Program-made: the position numbers and the translations under genes
NCBI GenBank assembly: GCA_934646965.1
Contig: CAKUEZ010000013.1
Location: forward strand, 1-34,289
Reading direction: 5' to 3'
Length of the DNA: 34,289 nucleotides
From: an uncultured Collinsella sp.
GTDB taxonomy: Bacteria > Actinomycetota > Coriobacteriia > Coriobacteriales > Coriobacteriaceae
Shown here: positions 15,796-24,105 of the stretch, piece after piece
Layout of the letters: the number at the start of each line of letters is the position of its first letter
Position numbering within the stretch: position 1 is the first letter of the stretch
The notes under the pieces: model-generated
Seen by the model: only the letters and a program-made list of their open reading frames with translations
What the model was told of the DNA's origin: nothing
Database searches by the model: none

Positions 15796-17094
15796 TTGAA
15801 CATCACCGCTTCTGACGTCAAGGACGCCAAGCTCACCGCTACGGTCACCATCCCGGCCGCCGACGTCGACGCCGCGATCAAGAAGGCCTACAAGGAGACC
15901 GCCAAGAAGTACCGCTTCCCGGGCTTCCGCGCCGGCAAGGCTCCCCGTCCGGTCATCGACTCCGCCCTGGGCGCCGAGGCTACCCTCGCTCAGGCCACCA
16001 ACGACCTGATCGCCGCCAACGAGCCCGCCGTCCTCAACGAGCTGGACATCGTCCCCACCAAGAGCGGTGACTACAAGGAGCTCGACCTCGCCAAGGATCA
16101 CGAGGACTACACCTACACCGTCGAGTTCTCCCTGCGTCCCGCCGCTGAGCTCTCCTCCTTCGACGCCGTCGAGATCGAGATGCCCCCCGCGGAGGTCACC
16201 GAGTCCGAGATCAACAACCAGGTCGAGATGCTCCTCAACTACCGTGCCACCTTCGAGGACGTCGAGGGTCGCGCCGTCGAGGCCGAGGACTACGTCACCG
16301 TCGACCTCAAGGCCGTCGAGAACGCCGACAACTTCGCCGCCGAGGGCCGCATGCTCATCGCCGGTAGCGACAGCAACCCCGCCGAGTTCAACGAGGCCCT
16401 GATCGGCGCCAACGTTGACGACGTCAAGACCGTCACCTGGACCGACGAGGTCGAGGAGGGCGAGGAGGCCGAGACCCACACTGTCGAGGTCACCGTCAAG
16501 GGCATCAAGGTTCGCAACACCCCCGAGCTTACCGACGAGCTCGTCAAGTCCGACTTTGGCTTCGACAGCATCGAGGCCATGCGCGACGCCATCAAGATCG
16601 AGATCGAGCAGGACAAGGCTTCCCGCCTCCCGGCCGAGAAGGAGAACCGTTGCGTCTCCGCTCTCGCCGAGCGTCTGCAGCTCGACGAGATGGACGCCGA
16701 CTACGAGCAGTCCGTCTTTGAGGAGCTCGGCCAGAACTTCCTGTCCAACCTCGCTGCCCGCGGCATGACGCTGGACACCTGGCTGCCCGCTTCCGGCCTG
16801 ACCATGGAGCAGTTCATCGGCGACCTGCACAAGCAGGCCAACGACGTTGCCCGTGAGTCCCTGGCTCTGGACGCCCTCGCCCGTGAGCTCAAGATCGAGG
16901 TCACCGAGGACGACATCAACGCCGAGTTCGAGAAGGCCGGTGTCAAGGACGTCGAGGCTTCCAAGGCCGAGTTCATCGCCGATGGCCGCATGCCTGCCGT
17001 CCGCGAGTCCATCCGTCGCTCCAAGGCCGTTGACCACCTGGTCGAGAACGCCAAGGTGACCGAGGTCGACGAGACCGCCAAGGACGCTGAGTAA
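15796..17094 (+). CDS. tig: Trigger factor (ribosome-associated peptidyl-prolyl isomerase chaperone)
   Basis: Chaperone that binds near the ribosomal exit tunnel and assists nascent chains, about 432 aa. The N-terminal ribosome-binding domain has the signature KYRFPGFRAGKAPRPVID, containing the GFRxGKxP motif. The middle FKBP-like domain begins around EDYVTVDLKAV. The C-terminal chaperone arms follow and end in a charged tail. The TTG at 15796 is preferred because AGGAGG (15784-15789) lies six bases before it and the protein then begins MNITASDVKDAKL, as trigger factors usually do. GTG 15793 and ATG 15781 are alternatives. The tig-clpP-clpX order is the common bacterial arrangement. Confidence 0.95.
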   Translation: MNITASDVKDAKLTATVTIPAADVDAAIKKAYKETAKKYRFPGFRAGKAPRPVIDSALGAEATLAQATNDLIAANEPAVLNELDIVPTKSGDYKELDLAKDHEDYTYTVEFSLRPAAELSSFDAVEIEMPPAEVTESEINNQVEMLLNYRATFEDVEGRAVEAEDYVTVDLKAVENADNFAAEGRMLIAGSDSNPAEFNEALIGANVDDVKTVTWTDEVEEGEEAETHTVEVTVKGIKVRNTPELTDELVKSDFGFDSIEAMRDAIKIEIEQDKASRLPAEKENRCVSALAERLQLDEMDADYEQSVFEELGQNFLSNLAARGMTLDTWLPASGLTMEQFIGDLHKQANDVARESLALDALARELKIEVTEDDINAEFEKAGVKDVEASKAEFIADGRMPAVRESIRRSKAVDHLVENAKVTEVDETAKDAE

Positions 17095-17170
17095 TTCTCG
17101 CCACCTTGCCCGCGAGCGCATGCATGTGCCCGTGATGGGGTAAAGTTATAAGCCGGTTATCCGGTTGCTT

Positions 17171-17217
17171 CGTACGGTGCCAGCCAATGCATAGCATGCG
17201 GGCACCGTACGTTTGTC
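17171..17217 (+). terminator. Terminator-like hairpin between tig and clpP
   Basis: CGTACGGTGCC (17171-17181) pairs perfectly with GGCACCGTACG (17201-17211) and is followed by TTTGTCT. The loop holds a further GCAT/ATGC pairing. It would end or attenuate tig transcripts before clpP. Confidence 0.7.
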
Positions 17218-17256
17218 TAGAACCACTATTGGTCCGTAAGAGAAATGGAGATGCGT

Positions 17257-17877
17257 ATGATCGCTAAGTTCGATTCCGCCCTCGTGCCATATGTTATCGA
17301 GCAGACACCGCGCGGCGAGCGCAGCTACGATATCTATTCGCGCCTGCTCAACGACCGCATCATCTTCTTGGGCGAGGAGATCAACTCCGTCAGCGCCAAC
17401 CTGGTCGTTGCCCAGCTGCTGCATCTTGAGAGCCAGGATGCCGAGAAGGATATCTCGCTCTACATCAATTCGCCCGGCGGCGAGGTCTACTCCGGCCTGG
17501 CGATTCTGGACACCATGAACTTCATCAAGCCGCAGGTCTCCACCATCTGTGTGGGCATGGCCGCGTCCATGGCTGCCGTGCTGCTCTCGGCCGGCGCCAA
17601 GGGCAAGCGCTTCTGCCTGCCGCATTCCAAGGTTATGATTCACCAGCCCAGCGGTGGTGCCCAGGGCCAGCAGACCGAGATTGAGATCGTGGCCGAGGAG
17701 ATCAAGAAGACCCGTCGCGAGCTCAACCAAATCCTGTCCGACGCCTCGGGTCAGCCAATCGAGAAGGTCCAGGCCGACACCGAGCGCGATAACTACCTGA
17801 CCGCTGCAGAGGCCCTCGACTACGGCCTGATCGACCGTATCGTCACCTCGCGCGACCTCGCCGCGAAGGACGCCTAG
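17257..17877 (+). CDS. clpP: ATP-dependent Clp protease proteolytic subunit ClpP
   Basis: Serine peptidase that forms the tetradecameric chamber of the Clp protease. It is 206 aa. The catalytic Ser104 is in GMAASMAA and His129 in MIHQPSGG; the Asp is in the conserved DTERDNYL region. [15 protein letters not shown], the oxyanion-loop segment, is intact. Of three ATGs (17245, 17251, 17257) the last is chosen because GGAG (17247-17250) lies six bases before it. clpX starts two bases after the stop, so the protease and its ATPase are co-transcribed. Confidence 0.96.
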   Translation: MIAKFDSALVPYVIEQTPRGERSYDIYSRLLNDRIIFLGEEINSVSANLVVAQLLHLESQDAEKDISLYINSPGGEVYSGLAILDTMNFIKPQVSTICVGMAASMAAVLLSAGAKGKRFCLPHSKVMIHQPSGGAQGQQTEIEIVAEEIKKTRRELNQILSDASGQPIEKVQADTERDNYLTAAEALDYGLIDRIVTSRDLAAKDA

Positions 17878-17878
17878 G

Positions 17879-19285
17879 ATGGCAGGTAACATGCAGGACA
17901 ACTTTGACGAGAACGGCAACCCTATCCGCTGCTCCTTCTGCGGAAAAGAGCAGGGCCAGGTCCGTCGCCTCGTAAAGGGCCCGACTAACATCTTTATCTG
18001 TGACGAGTGCGTCGCCGCCTGCTCTGAGATCCTGGAGGAGTCGCTGGCTTCGGACTTTATGGACGCCGCCCGCAACGGTAATCTCCCGGGTTTCCTCAAC
18101 GACCACGGCCGGGCTGCGTCCCAGCCCGCCGTTGACCCCGAGGCCGAAGGCTTTGAGCTTGAGGACGACCGCCAGGTCATTACGCACGTTCCGACGCCGC
18201 ACGAGATCTATGACGAGCTTTCGGCCTATGTTATGGGCCAGGAGGACGCTAAGCGCGCCATGTCAGTTGCCGTGTACAACCACTACCGCCGCGTGATCGA
18301 GGGCGGTGCCGCGGTGTCCGCCTTTGACGGCGGCATGGGTGCCCAGTTCGACGACGATATGGACGAGGTGGAGCTCGCCAAGTCCAACATTCTGCTGCTC
18401 GGTCCCACCGGTACCGGTAAGACGCTGCTGGCCCAGACGCTCGCGCGCATCCTCGAGGTGCCGTTTGCCATCGCCGACGCCACCGCGCTCACCGAGGCCG
18501 GCTACGTGGGCGAGGACGTGGAGAACATCCTGCTCAAGCTCATCAACGCCGCCGATGGCGACATTGAGCGCGCGCAGGTGGGCATCATCTACGTGGACGA
18601 GATCGACAAGATCGCCCGCAAGGCCGAGAACCTCTCCATCACCCGCGATGTCTCGGGCGAGGGCGTTCAGCAGGCACTGCTTAAGATTCTTGAGGGCACG
18701 GTGGCCAGCGTTCCGCCCACCGGCGGCCGCAAGCATCCCCAGCAGGAGCTGCTGCAGATCGACACGACCAACATCCTGTTCATCTGCGGCGGTGCCTTTG
18801 TGGGCCTGGACAAGATCATCGCCGATCGCGTGGGCAACAAGGGCGTGGGCTTTAACTCCGAGATTGCCGGCCCCACCTCGGTCGACGAGAATGACCTGCT
18901 GCGTCAGGTGCTCCCGCAGGACCTCAACGCCTTTGGCATGATCCCCGAGTTCGTGGGCCGTACGCCCGTCGTCACCCAGACGCAGGCGCTCGACGAGGAC
19001 GACCTGGTGTCGATTCTGACCGAGCCCAAGAACGCCGTGGTGCGTCAGTACCGCAAGATGTTCCAGCTCGAGGACGTCGACCTTGAGTTTGAGGACGCGG
19101 CCCTGCACGAGATCGCCCGCATGGCGCTCGCCCGCAAGACCGGCGCCCGCGGCCTGCGCGCCATCTGTGAGGACGTGCTGCAGCAGACGATGTTCGACCT
19201 CCCCAGCGAGGAGGGTGTCGCCAAGGTCGTCGTGACCGAAGCCTCCGTAAAGGGTACCGAACAGCCCCAGCGCATCTACGGGTAA
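17879..19285 (+). CDS. clpX: ATP-dependent Clp protease ATPase subunit ClpX
   Basis: AAA+ unfoldase that feeds substrates to ClpP; 468 aa. The N-terminal zinc-binding domain has CSFC and CDEC pairs. The Walker A motif GPTGTGKT is at 175-182, the GYVG pore loop at 208-211, and Walker B VDE with Asp240 and Glu241. The sensor and arginine-finger regions follow ([12 protein letters not shown], then [11 protein letters not shown]). Between the zinc domain and the AAA+ core is an acidic, Pro/Ala-rich linker, slightly longer than in E. coli. The start at 17879 is two bases after clpP; an ATG at 17891 is an alternative. A strong hairpin follows the stop. Confidence 0.96.
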   Translation: MAGNMQDNFDENGNPIRCSFCGKEQGQVRRLVKGPTNIFICDECVAACSEILEESLASDFMDAARNGNLPGFLNDHGRAASQPAVDPEAEGFELEDDRQVITHVPTPHEIYDELSAYVMGQEDAKRAMSVAVYNHYRRVIEGGAAVSAFDGGMGAQFDDDMDEVELAKSNILLLGPTGTGKTLLAQTLARILEVPFAIADATALTEAGYVGEDVENILLKLINAADGDIERAQVGIIYVDEIDKIARKAENLSITRDVSGEGVQQALLKILEGTVASVPPTGGRKHPQQELLQIDTTNILFICGGAFVGLDKIIADRVGNKGVGFNSEIAGPTSVDENDLLRQVLPQDLNAFGMIPEFVGRTPVVTQTQALDEDDLVSILTEPKNAVVRQYRKMFQLEDVDLEFEDAALHEIARMALARKTGARGLRAICEDVLQQTMFDLPSEEGVAKVVVTEASVKGTEQPQRIYG

Positions 19286-19298
19286 ATAGCTTGAATCC

Positions 19299-19335
19299 AG
19301 GTCCCGCGGCAACCACCGCGGGACCTGCCATTTAG
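19299..19335 (+). terminator. Terminator hairpin after clpX
   Basis: AGGTCCCGCGG (19299-19309) pairs perfectly with CCGCGGGACCT (19316-19326) around a 6-nt loop, followed by GCCATTTA. The T-tract is weak, but the next palindrome, immediately downstream, ends in TTTTT and could finish termination. Confidence 0.72.
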
Positions 19336-19414
19336 GGACAGGTTTATTTTGGTCGGTTTTATATGGGCAAATGTCATTTCCCCTGATAAAACCTGCCAAA
19401 ATAAACCTGTCCCT
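19334..19414. repeat. Palindromic repeat between clpX and valS
   Basis: AGGGACAGGTTTATTTTGG (19334-19352) is a perfect 19-bp inverted repeat of 19396-19414. An inner partial pairing exists between GGTTTTAT and ATAAAACC. It ends in TTTTT, so it may terminate transcription in addition to being a dispersed repeat. Confidence 0.8.
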
Positions 19415-19489
19415 TTTTGGCAGGTATGCCTGTGCTATTCTGTGAGATTGTCTAGTTAGTACCTTCAGACTGAAGTAATCGATACCTAA

Positions 19490-19604
19490 GGGGAGGAATG
19501 TAGGCCCGATTTTCGTAGATTCCGCACGAGCCGAAGACCACTTAATGTGGTCTTCGTGCGAGCCAGGACCTGACCGAGCGAAAATCGGGCCTACATTCCT
19601 CCCC
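19490..19604 (+). other. Long structured hairpin in the valS leader
   Basis: The outer stem is a perfect 26-bp inverted repeat (19490-19515 with 19579-19604). Inside it is a second hairpin around CCGAAGACCACTTAATGTGG with GCACGA/TCGTGC-type flanks (about 19523-19560). The element ends 20 bases before the valS ATG. Its inner core matches, on the opposite strand, the element downstream of valS at 22337-22444. It does not contain a T-box AGGGTGG consensus. It may be a regulatory RNA or a mobile palindrome. Confidence 0.85.
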
Positions 19605-19624
19605 GGTGGGCAAGGGAGAGATAT

Positions 19625-22321
19625 ATGGAAGAAATGCCCAAGAACTACGATCCGTCGACTAACGAGCCGGCGATCCTGCAGAAGTGGCTCGACGGCGGCT
19701 ACTACAAGCGCCGCGAGGGCGTGGGCGACTGCACCGTCACCATTCCGCCTCCCAACGTGACCGGCAAGCTCCACATGGGCCACGCCACCGACGACTCCAT
19801 CCAGGACGCCATCATCCGTATGGCCCGCATGCGCGGCAAGTCCACGCGCTGGGTGCTCGGCACCGACCACGCCGGTATCGCCACGCAGACCAAGGTCGAC
19901 AAGAAGCTCAAGAGCGAGGGTATCAGCCGCCTGGAGATTGGCCGCGACAAGTTCGTCGACGCCTGCTGGGACTGGACCCACGAGTACGGCGGCATCATCG
20001 TCGAGCAGATCAAGCGTATGGGCTGCTCCGTCGACTTCGACAACGAGCGCTTCACCATGGACGAGGACTACGCGCAGGCCGTGCGTAAGGTCTTCTGCGA
20101 CTGGTACCACGACGGCCTGATCTACCGTGGCAAGCGCATCGTCAACTGGTGCCCCAACTGCACCACTGCCATCTCGGACGACGAGGCCGAGTACAAGGAC
20201 GAGAAGGGCCACTTGTGGCACCTGCGCTACCCGCTGACCGAGCCGGTCAACGGTCAGGACTACATCGTTGTCGCCACCACGCGCCCCGAGACCATGCTCG
20301 GCGACACGGGCGTCGCCGTCTCCCCGAAGGACCCCGAGAAGGCCGCCTTCGTGGGTAAGACCGTTAAGCTCCCGATCGTCAACCGCGAGATCCCCATCTT
20401 TGAGGATTGGCATGTCGACGCCAACTTCGGCTCCGGCTTCGTTAAGGTCACGCCGGCCCACGACCCCAACGACTACGCCATGGGCCAGGCCCACGACCTG
20501 CCGCAGATCAACATCTTCGACGAGCACGCGGTGGTCGTCGAGGGCTACGGCGAGTTTACCGGCATGAACCGCGATGAGTGCCGCGAGGCCGTCATCAAGT
20601 GGTTTGAGGAACACGACCTGCTCGACCACGTCGAGGAGCACGACCACTCCGTCATGCACTGCTACCGTTGCGACTCCGCCCTGGAGCCGTGGCTGTCCGA
20701 GCAGTGGTTTGTCGCCGTCGACAAGCTCAAGGGGCCGGCGCTCGACGCCGTCAACTCCGGCAAGGTCACCTTCCACCCCGCGCGCTGGACGCAGACCTAC
20801 ACCACCTGGATGGAGAACCTCAAGGACTGGTGCATCAGCCGTCAGCTGTGGTGGGGCCATCGCATCCCCGTGTTCTACTGCGAGGACTGCGGCTGGGAGG
20901 ACGCGCTTACCGAGGACACCGACGTGTGCCCCAAGTGCGGCGGCCATCACGTCCATCAGGACGAGAACGTACTGGACACGTGGTTCAGCTCGCAGCTGTG
21001 GACCTTCGCCACGCAGGGCTGGCCGCAAAAGCCCGAGCTGCTCGAGGGCCATCACCCCACGACGGCGCTGGTCACCGCGCGCGACATCATCGCGCTGTGG
21101 GTCGCCCGCATGGTCATGAGTTCGCTGTACTTCCTGGACGAGGTGCCGTTTAAGGACGTCGTCATCTACCCGACGATCCTGGCCAAGGACGGTAGCCGCA
21201 TGTCCAAGTCCAAGGGCAACGGCGTTGACCCCATGGACCTCATTGGCATGTACGGCGCCGACGCCATGCGCTACAACCTGCTGACGCTGTGCACCAACAA
21301 CCAGGACGTCAAGTTCGATGCAAACATCGACAAGAAGACCAAGCAGCTCATCGATAGCCCGCGCACCGAGCAGGCCAAGAGCTTTGTGACCAAGATCTGG
21401 AACGCCAGCCGCTTCCTGCTCATGAACATGGAGGGCTACACGCCCGGCGAGCCCGTCGTGGAGACACCGGCTGACGCCTGGATGTTCAGCCGCCTGGCCA
21501 AGGCCGTGAAGATGGTCACCGAGGGCATTGAGAACTACACCTTTGGCGATATGGCCCGCGGCGTGCAGCAGTTCTTCTGGAACGAGGTCTGCGACTGGTA
21601 CGTCGAGGTCACCAAGGCCCGCTTGAAGGGTGAGGGCCGTCTGCAGGCGCAGCGCAACCTGATCTTTGTGCTCGACACCTCCATTCGCCTAATGCACCCG
21701 CTTATGCCGTTTGTCACCGAGGAGATCTGGGACAACATGCCGGCGAGCGTGCTCGACCTGGACGCCGAGGGCAACGTGGATCGCGCCGAGGCGCTTATGA
21801 TCGCCAAGTGGCCGGAGCCCGCCGACTACGCCAAGTACGTGGACGAGGACGCCGAGCGCGCGTTTGAGCTGTGCCGCACGGTCGTTTCCGCCGCCCGCGC
21901 CACGCGTTCGCGTTACCGCTTGAGCCCCAAGGCCGAGCTCGACGTGGTCGTGCGCGCTGGTGCCGAGGACATCGAGAAGCTCGAGAGCCTGCGCTCGACC
22001 ATCGAGCCGCTGGCGAACACCGCTTCGCTGGTCATGGGCGTGGACGTCGAGAAGCCGGCTGCAAGCATTGCCGTGGTTGACAGCGGTGTCGAGGTCTTTG
22101 TGGTGCTCGAGGGCAAGGTTGACCTTTCGGCTGAGAAGGCGCGCCTGGAGAAGGAGATCGCCGCGGCGCAGAAGGAGCTCGCCGGCTGCGAGAAGACGCT
22201 CGCCAACGAGGGCTTTGTGGCTAAGGCCGCGCCCGCGGTGGTGCAGAAGAAGAGGGACCGTGCAGCTGAGCTCAAGGAGATCCTGGCGGCGCTGACTGCT
22301 CAGGTTGCTGACTTCTCGTAG
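19625..22321 (+). CDS. valS: Valyl-tRNA synthetase
   Basis: Class I aminoacyl-tRNA synthetase that charges tRNA-Val, 898 aa. The HIGH motif appears as KLHMGH in PPNVTGKLHMGHATDD, and KMSKS as RMSKSKGNGVDP. The CP1 editing domain lies between them, with VVATTRPETMLGDTGVAV and VKVTPAHDPNDY. A CPKCGG zinc-type segment precedes DTWFSSQLWTF. The C-terminus ends in the ValRS coiled-coil arm (AEKARLEKEI onward). The start at 19625 follows AAGGGAGA (19613-19620). The leader holds a very stable hairpin, so expression may be controlled there. Confidence 0.97.
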   Translation: MEEMPKNYDPSTNEPAILQKWLDGGYYKRREGVGDCTVTIPPPNVTGKLHMGHATDDSIQDAIIRMARMRGKSTRWVLGTDHAGIATQTKVDKKLKSEGISRLEIGRDKFVDACWDWTHEYGGIIVEQIKRMGCSVDFDNERFTMDEDYAQAVRKVFCDWYHDGLIYRGKRIVNWCPNCTTAISDDEAEYKDEKGHLWHLRYPLTEPVNGQDYIVVATTRPETMLGDTGVAVSPKDPEKAAFVGKTVKLPIVNREIPIFEDWHVDANFGSGFVKVTPAHDPNDYAMGQAHDLPQINIFDEHAVVVEGYGEFTGMNRDECREAVIKWFEEHDLLDHVEEHDHSVMHCYRCDSALEPWLSEQWFVAVDKLKGPALDAVNSGKVTFHPARWTQTYTTWMENLKDWCISRQLWWGHRIPVFYCEDCGWEDALTEDTDVCPKCGGHHVHQDENVLDTWFSSQLWTFATQGWPQKPELLEGHHPTTALVTARDIIALWVARMVMSSLYFLDEVPFKDVVIYPTILAKDGSRMSKSKGNGVDPMDLIGMYGADAMRYNLLTLCTNNQDVKFDANIDKKTKQLIDSPRTEQAKSFVTKIWNASRFLLMNMEGYTPGEPVVETPADAWMFSRLAKAVKMVTEGIENYTFGDMARGVQQFFWNEVCDWYVEVTKARLKGEGRLQAQRNLIFVLDTSIRLMHPLMPFVTEEIWDNMPASVLDLDAEGNVDRAEALMIAKWPEPADYAKYVDEDAERAFELCRTVVSAARATRSRYRLSPKAELDVVVRAGAEDIEKLESLRSTIEPLANTASLVMGVDVEKPAASIAVVDSGVEVFVVLEGKVDLSAEKARLEKEIAAAQKELAGCEKTLANEGFVAKAAPAVVQKKRDRAAELKEILAALTAQVADFS

Positions 22322-22336
22322 GCGTTACTGGGGGAC

Positions 22337-22444
22337 GCGGTTTGGGGCATTGCTCGCTACTGCGGACAGTCCTGCTCGCACGAAGGCCACATTAAGTGGC
22401 CTTCGGCTCGTGCGGAACTTGTATCGAGCAAAGCCCCAAACCGC
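22337..22444 (-). other. Long structured hairpin downstream of valS, partner of the leader hairpin
   Basis: The outer arms GCGGTTTGGGGCATTGCTCG (22337-22356) and 22425-22444 pair over 20 positions with one A/A mismatch. The inner hairpin is GAAGGCCACATTAAGTGGCC with flanking complement. Read on the minus strand, 43 to 44 bases around CCGAAG-R-CCACTTAATGTGG match the valS leader element, while the outer stems are unrelated. Confidence 0.85.
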
Positions 22445-22501
22445 TCCCATAGCGGTTTTCCGTTCCGCCGTTCTAACGACCGGCGGCTGACTCGACGCTG
22501 C

Positions 22502-22600
22502 AAACGCCTCTGATGGCCAATCTGCCGTTCAACTTCGGGCGCATGGGCAGAAGCCCTATGCGCCCTTGTTTCACGGCACCTTGGCTCATCAGAGGCGTTT
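22502..22600. other. Third long palindrome, between valS and folC
   Basis: AAACGCCTCTGATGGCCAA (22502-22520) pairs with 22581-22600 nearly perfectly. Inside, CTGCCGT pairs with ACGGCA, and GGGCGCATGGG (22537-22547) pairs with CCCTATGCGCCC (22554-22565). The nested architecture resembles the two valS hairpins but the core sequence differs. The rest of 22322-22642 holds a small GC hairpin near 22463-22487 and the folC promoter region. Confidence 0.75.
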
Positions 22601-22625
22601 TCGCTGACTATCCTCTACCTATACT
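22598..22625 (+). promoter_or_regulatory. Possible folC promoter
   Basis: A -35-like TTTTCG (22598-22603) and -10-like TATACT (22620-22625) are separated by 16 bases, and the start codon lies 17 bases downstream. The -35 overlaps the last bases of the palindrome at 22502-22600. Confidence 0.4.
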
Positions 22626-22642
22626 GTTTCAATTTGCTATGA

Positions 22643-24001
22643 ATGGCGGTTCTGAAAATGCCTAAGCGTTCTGGCTCATATGTTGTGCCGTTCTCGTTTG
22701 ATTTGCTTTTGTTTGATGAGGCTGTTTCGTTGGCTGCTGATACGGGGCGGATTTCTGGGGATGCTGGGCCGTTGTTGGAGACGGTTATTGACATGCTCGA
22801 TGAGCTGGGGCGTCCCGATGAGTATTTTGATTGCATTCAGGTTGCTGGTACCAATGGCAAGACTTCGACTACGCGGTTTTCGGCTGCCATCTTGCGTGGC
22901 GAGGGGCGTAAGACCGCGTTGTATACGTCGCCGCAGCTTGTGCGTTATCCCGAGCGTATGGAGGTCGATGGGCGCGTTGTGAGTGACGAGGCCTTTGCCC
23001 GTGGCGTTTCTGCCGCCGTTGAGGCGGGGCGTCGTGTGAATGCTCATCGCGTGGCGGCAGGGGAGCGCGCGTACACCATTACGCCGTTTGACCTGCTGAC
23101 GGCTGCCGCACTGGTGGTGTTTGCCGAGGCTGCGGTGGATGTTGCCGTGCTCGAGGTTGGCATGGGCGGACGTTGGGATGCCACGAGTGCGACCGATCCC
23201 GTGGCCGTTGCCATTACGGGCATCGGGCTCGACCATACGCGCATCTTGGGCGATACGCTCGAGGCCATTGCGGGGGAGAAGGCTGCGGTTATTAAGCCCG
23301 GGCGCCTGGTTGTGCTGGGCGAGGGCACGCACGAGTCGAGTGTTCAGCGCGTGATGGATGCCCGTTGCCGTGAGTGCGGCATCGTGCCGCTCGTGGTGAG
23401 CCATGCCACGACCAAGGTGCCGGTGCACGTGGGCGATACGGTGGAGTTTAGCTGCACCACGCCGCGCGCGATTTATACGTCGAGTATGGTCAAGCCGGCG
23501 TATCAGCCGCAGAATGCCGCGTGCGCGATTATGCTTTGTGAGGGGTATCTGGGTCGCGAGCTCAATCATGACAAGCTCGATGCATCGCTTATGGGCTGCC
23601 CCACGCCGGGTCGTTTTGATGTCTTGGGGACCGATCCGCTCAAGTTGATCGACGCCTGCCATAACCCCCAGAGCTGCGAGAACTTTGTGAGTGCCTTGGA
23701 TGAGATCGATCCGTGCGTGGAGAATCGACCCACGCTGCTGTGCGCCGCGCTGGCCGATAAGGACGTGGCGGGCATCGTCGACGTGTTGATTCCGGCCTTC
23801 CCGCGCGTGGTCGTGACTCAGACCGATTCCGATCGCGCCCTGCCGGCAAAGGAGCTTGCTGCACTTGTGGACGCGGACAAGCTGGCCGGTGTGTATCCCA
23901 GCGTGTCCGAGGCTCTCGCGGCCTTCGAGGCAGCGGGCGAGCCCTTCGTAGCAGCCGGCACCATCACCCTAGCCGGCGAAGTAGCCGGCTTGCTCCGTTA
24001 A
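22643..24001 (+). CDS. folC: Bifunctional folylpolyglutamate/dihydrofolate synthase FolC
   Basis: Mur-ligase-family enzyme, about 452 aa, that adds glutamate to folates and probably to dihydropteroate. The P-loop is VAGTNGKTSTTRF. FolC-specific features are YTSPQLVRYPERM, ITPFDLLTAAAL, LEVGMGGRWDAT, GIGLDHTRILGDT with the EKAAVIKPGR segment, and the C-terminal LIDACHNPQS. The start is uncertain: the ATG at 22643 lacks a good ribosome site, while the ATG at 22658 has a weak GGCGG before it. The first ~200 bases are richer in T-ending codons than the rest of the gene and its neighbours. It converges with the peptidase gene at 24106, a palindrome lying between them. Confidence 0.93.
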   Translation: MAVLKMPKRSGSYVVPFSFDLLLFDEAVSLAADTGRISGDAGPLLETVIDMLDELGRPDEYFDCIQVAGTNGKTSTTRFSAAILRGEGRKTALYTSPQLVRYPERMEVDGRVVSDEAFARGVSAAVEAGRRVNAHRVAAGERAYTITPFDLLTAAALVVFAEAAVDVAVLEVGMGGRWDATSATDPVAVAITGIGLDHTRILGDTLEAIAGEKAAVIKPGRLVVLGEGTHESSVQRVMDARCRECGIVPLVVSHATTKVPVHVGDTVEFSCTTPRAIYTSSMVKPAYQPQNAACAIMLCEGYLGRELNHDKLDASLMGCPTPGRFDVLGTDPLKLIDACHNPQSCENFVSALDEIDPCVENRPTLLCAALADKDVAGIVDVLIPAFPRVVVTQTDSDRALPAKELAALVDADKLAGVYPSVSEALAAFEAAGEPFVAAGTITLAGEVAGLLR

Positions 24002-24016
24002 CCCATCCCCTCATCA

Positions 24017-24081
24017 GTTGCGGTGAAATAGTTCCTGGATTATGCCTCTGTGGGCCAATCTGGGAACCATTCCACCGCAAC
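24017..24081. repeat. Palindromic repeat, family A, copy 2
   Basis: GTTGCGGTGAAATAGTTCCT starts at 24017 and pairs with GGAACCATTCCACCGCAAC ending at 24081, with a few mismatches. It fills the gap between two convergent genes, where it could act as a bidirectional transcription block. Confidence 0.8.
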
Positions 24082-24105
24082 TTATTGAGGGGTTATTGGG
24101 GCGGG

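Noticed and set aside
19441..19624. T-box riboswitch before valS
   Set aside because: No AGGGTGG-type antiterminator bulge or specifier loop is visible; the element is a simple nested palindrome shared with the region after valS.
18263..21055. 930-codon minus-strand open frame across clpX, the intergenic palindromes and valS
   Set aside because: It reads through two essential genes, a terminator and two palindromes; no domain is recognisable.
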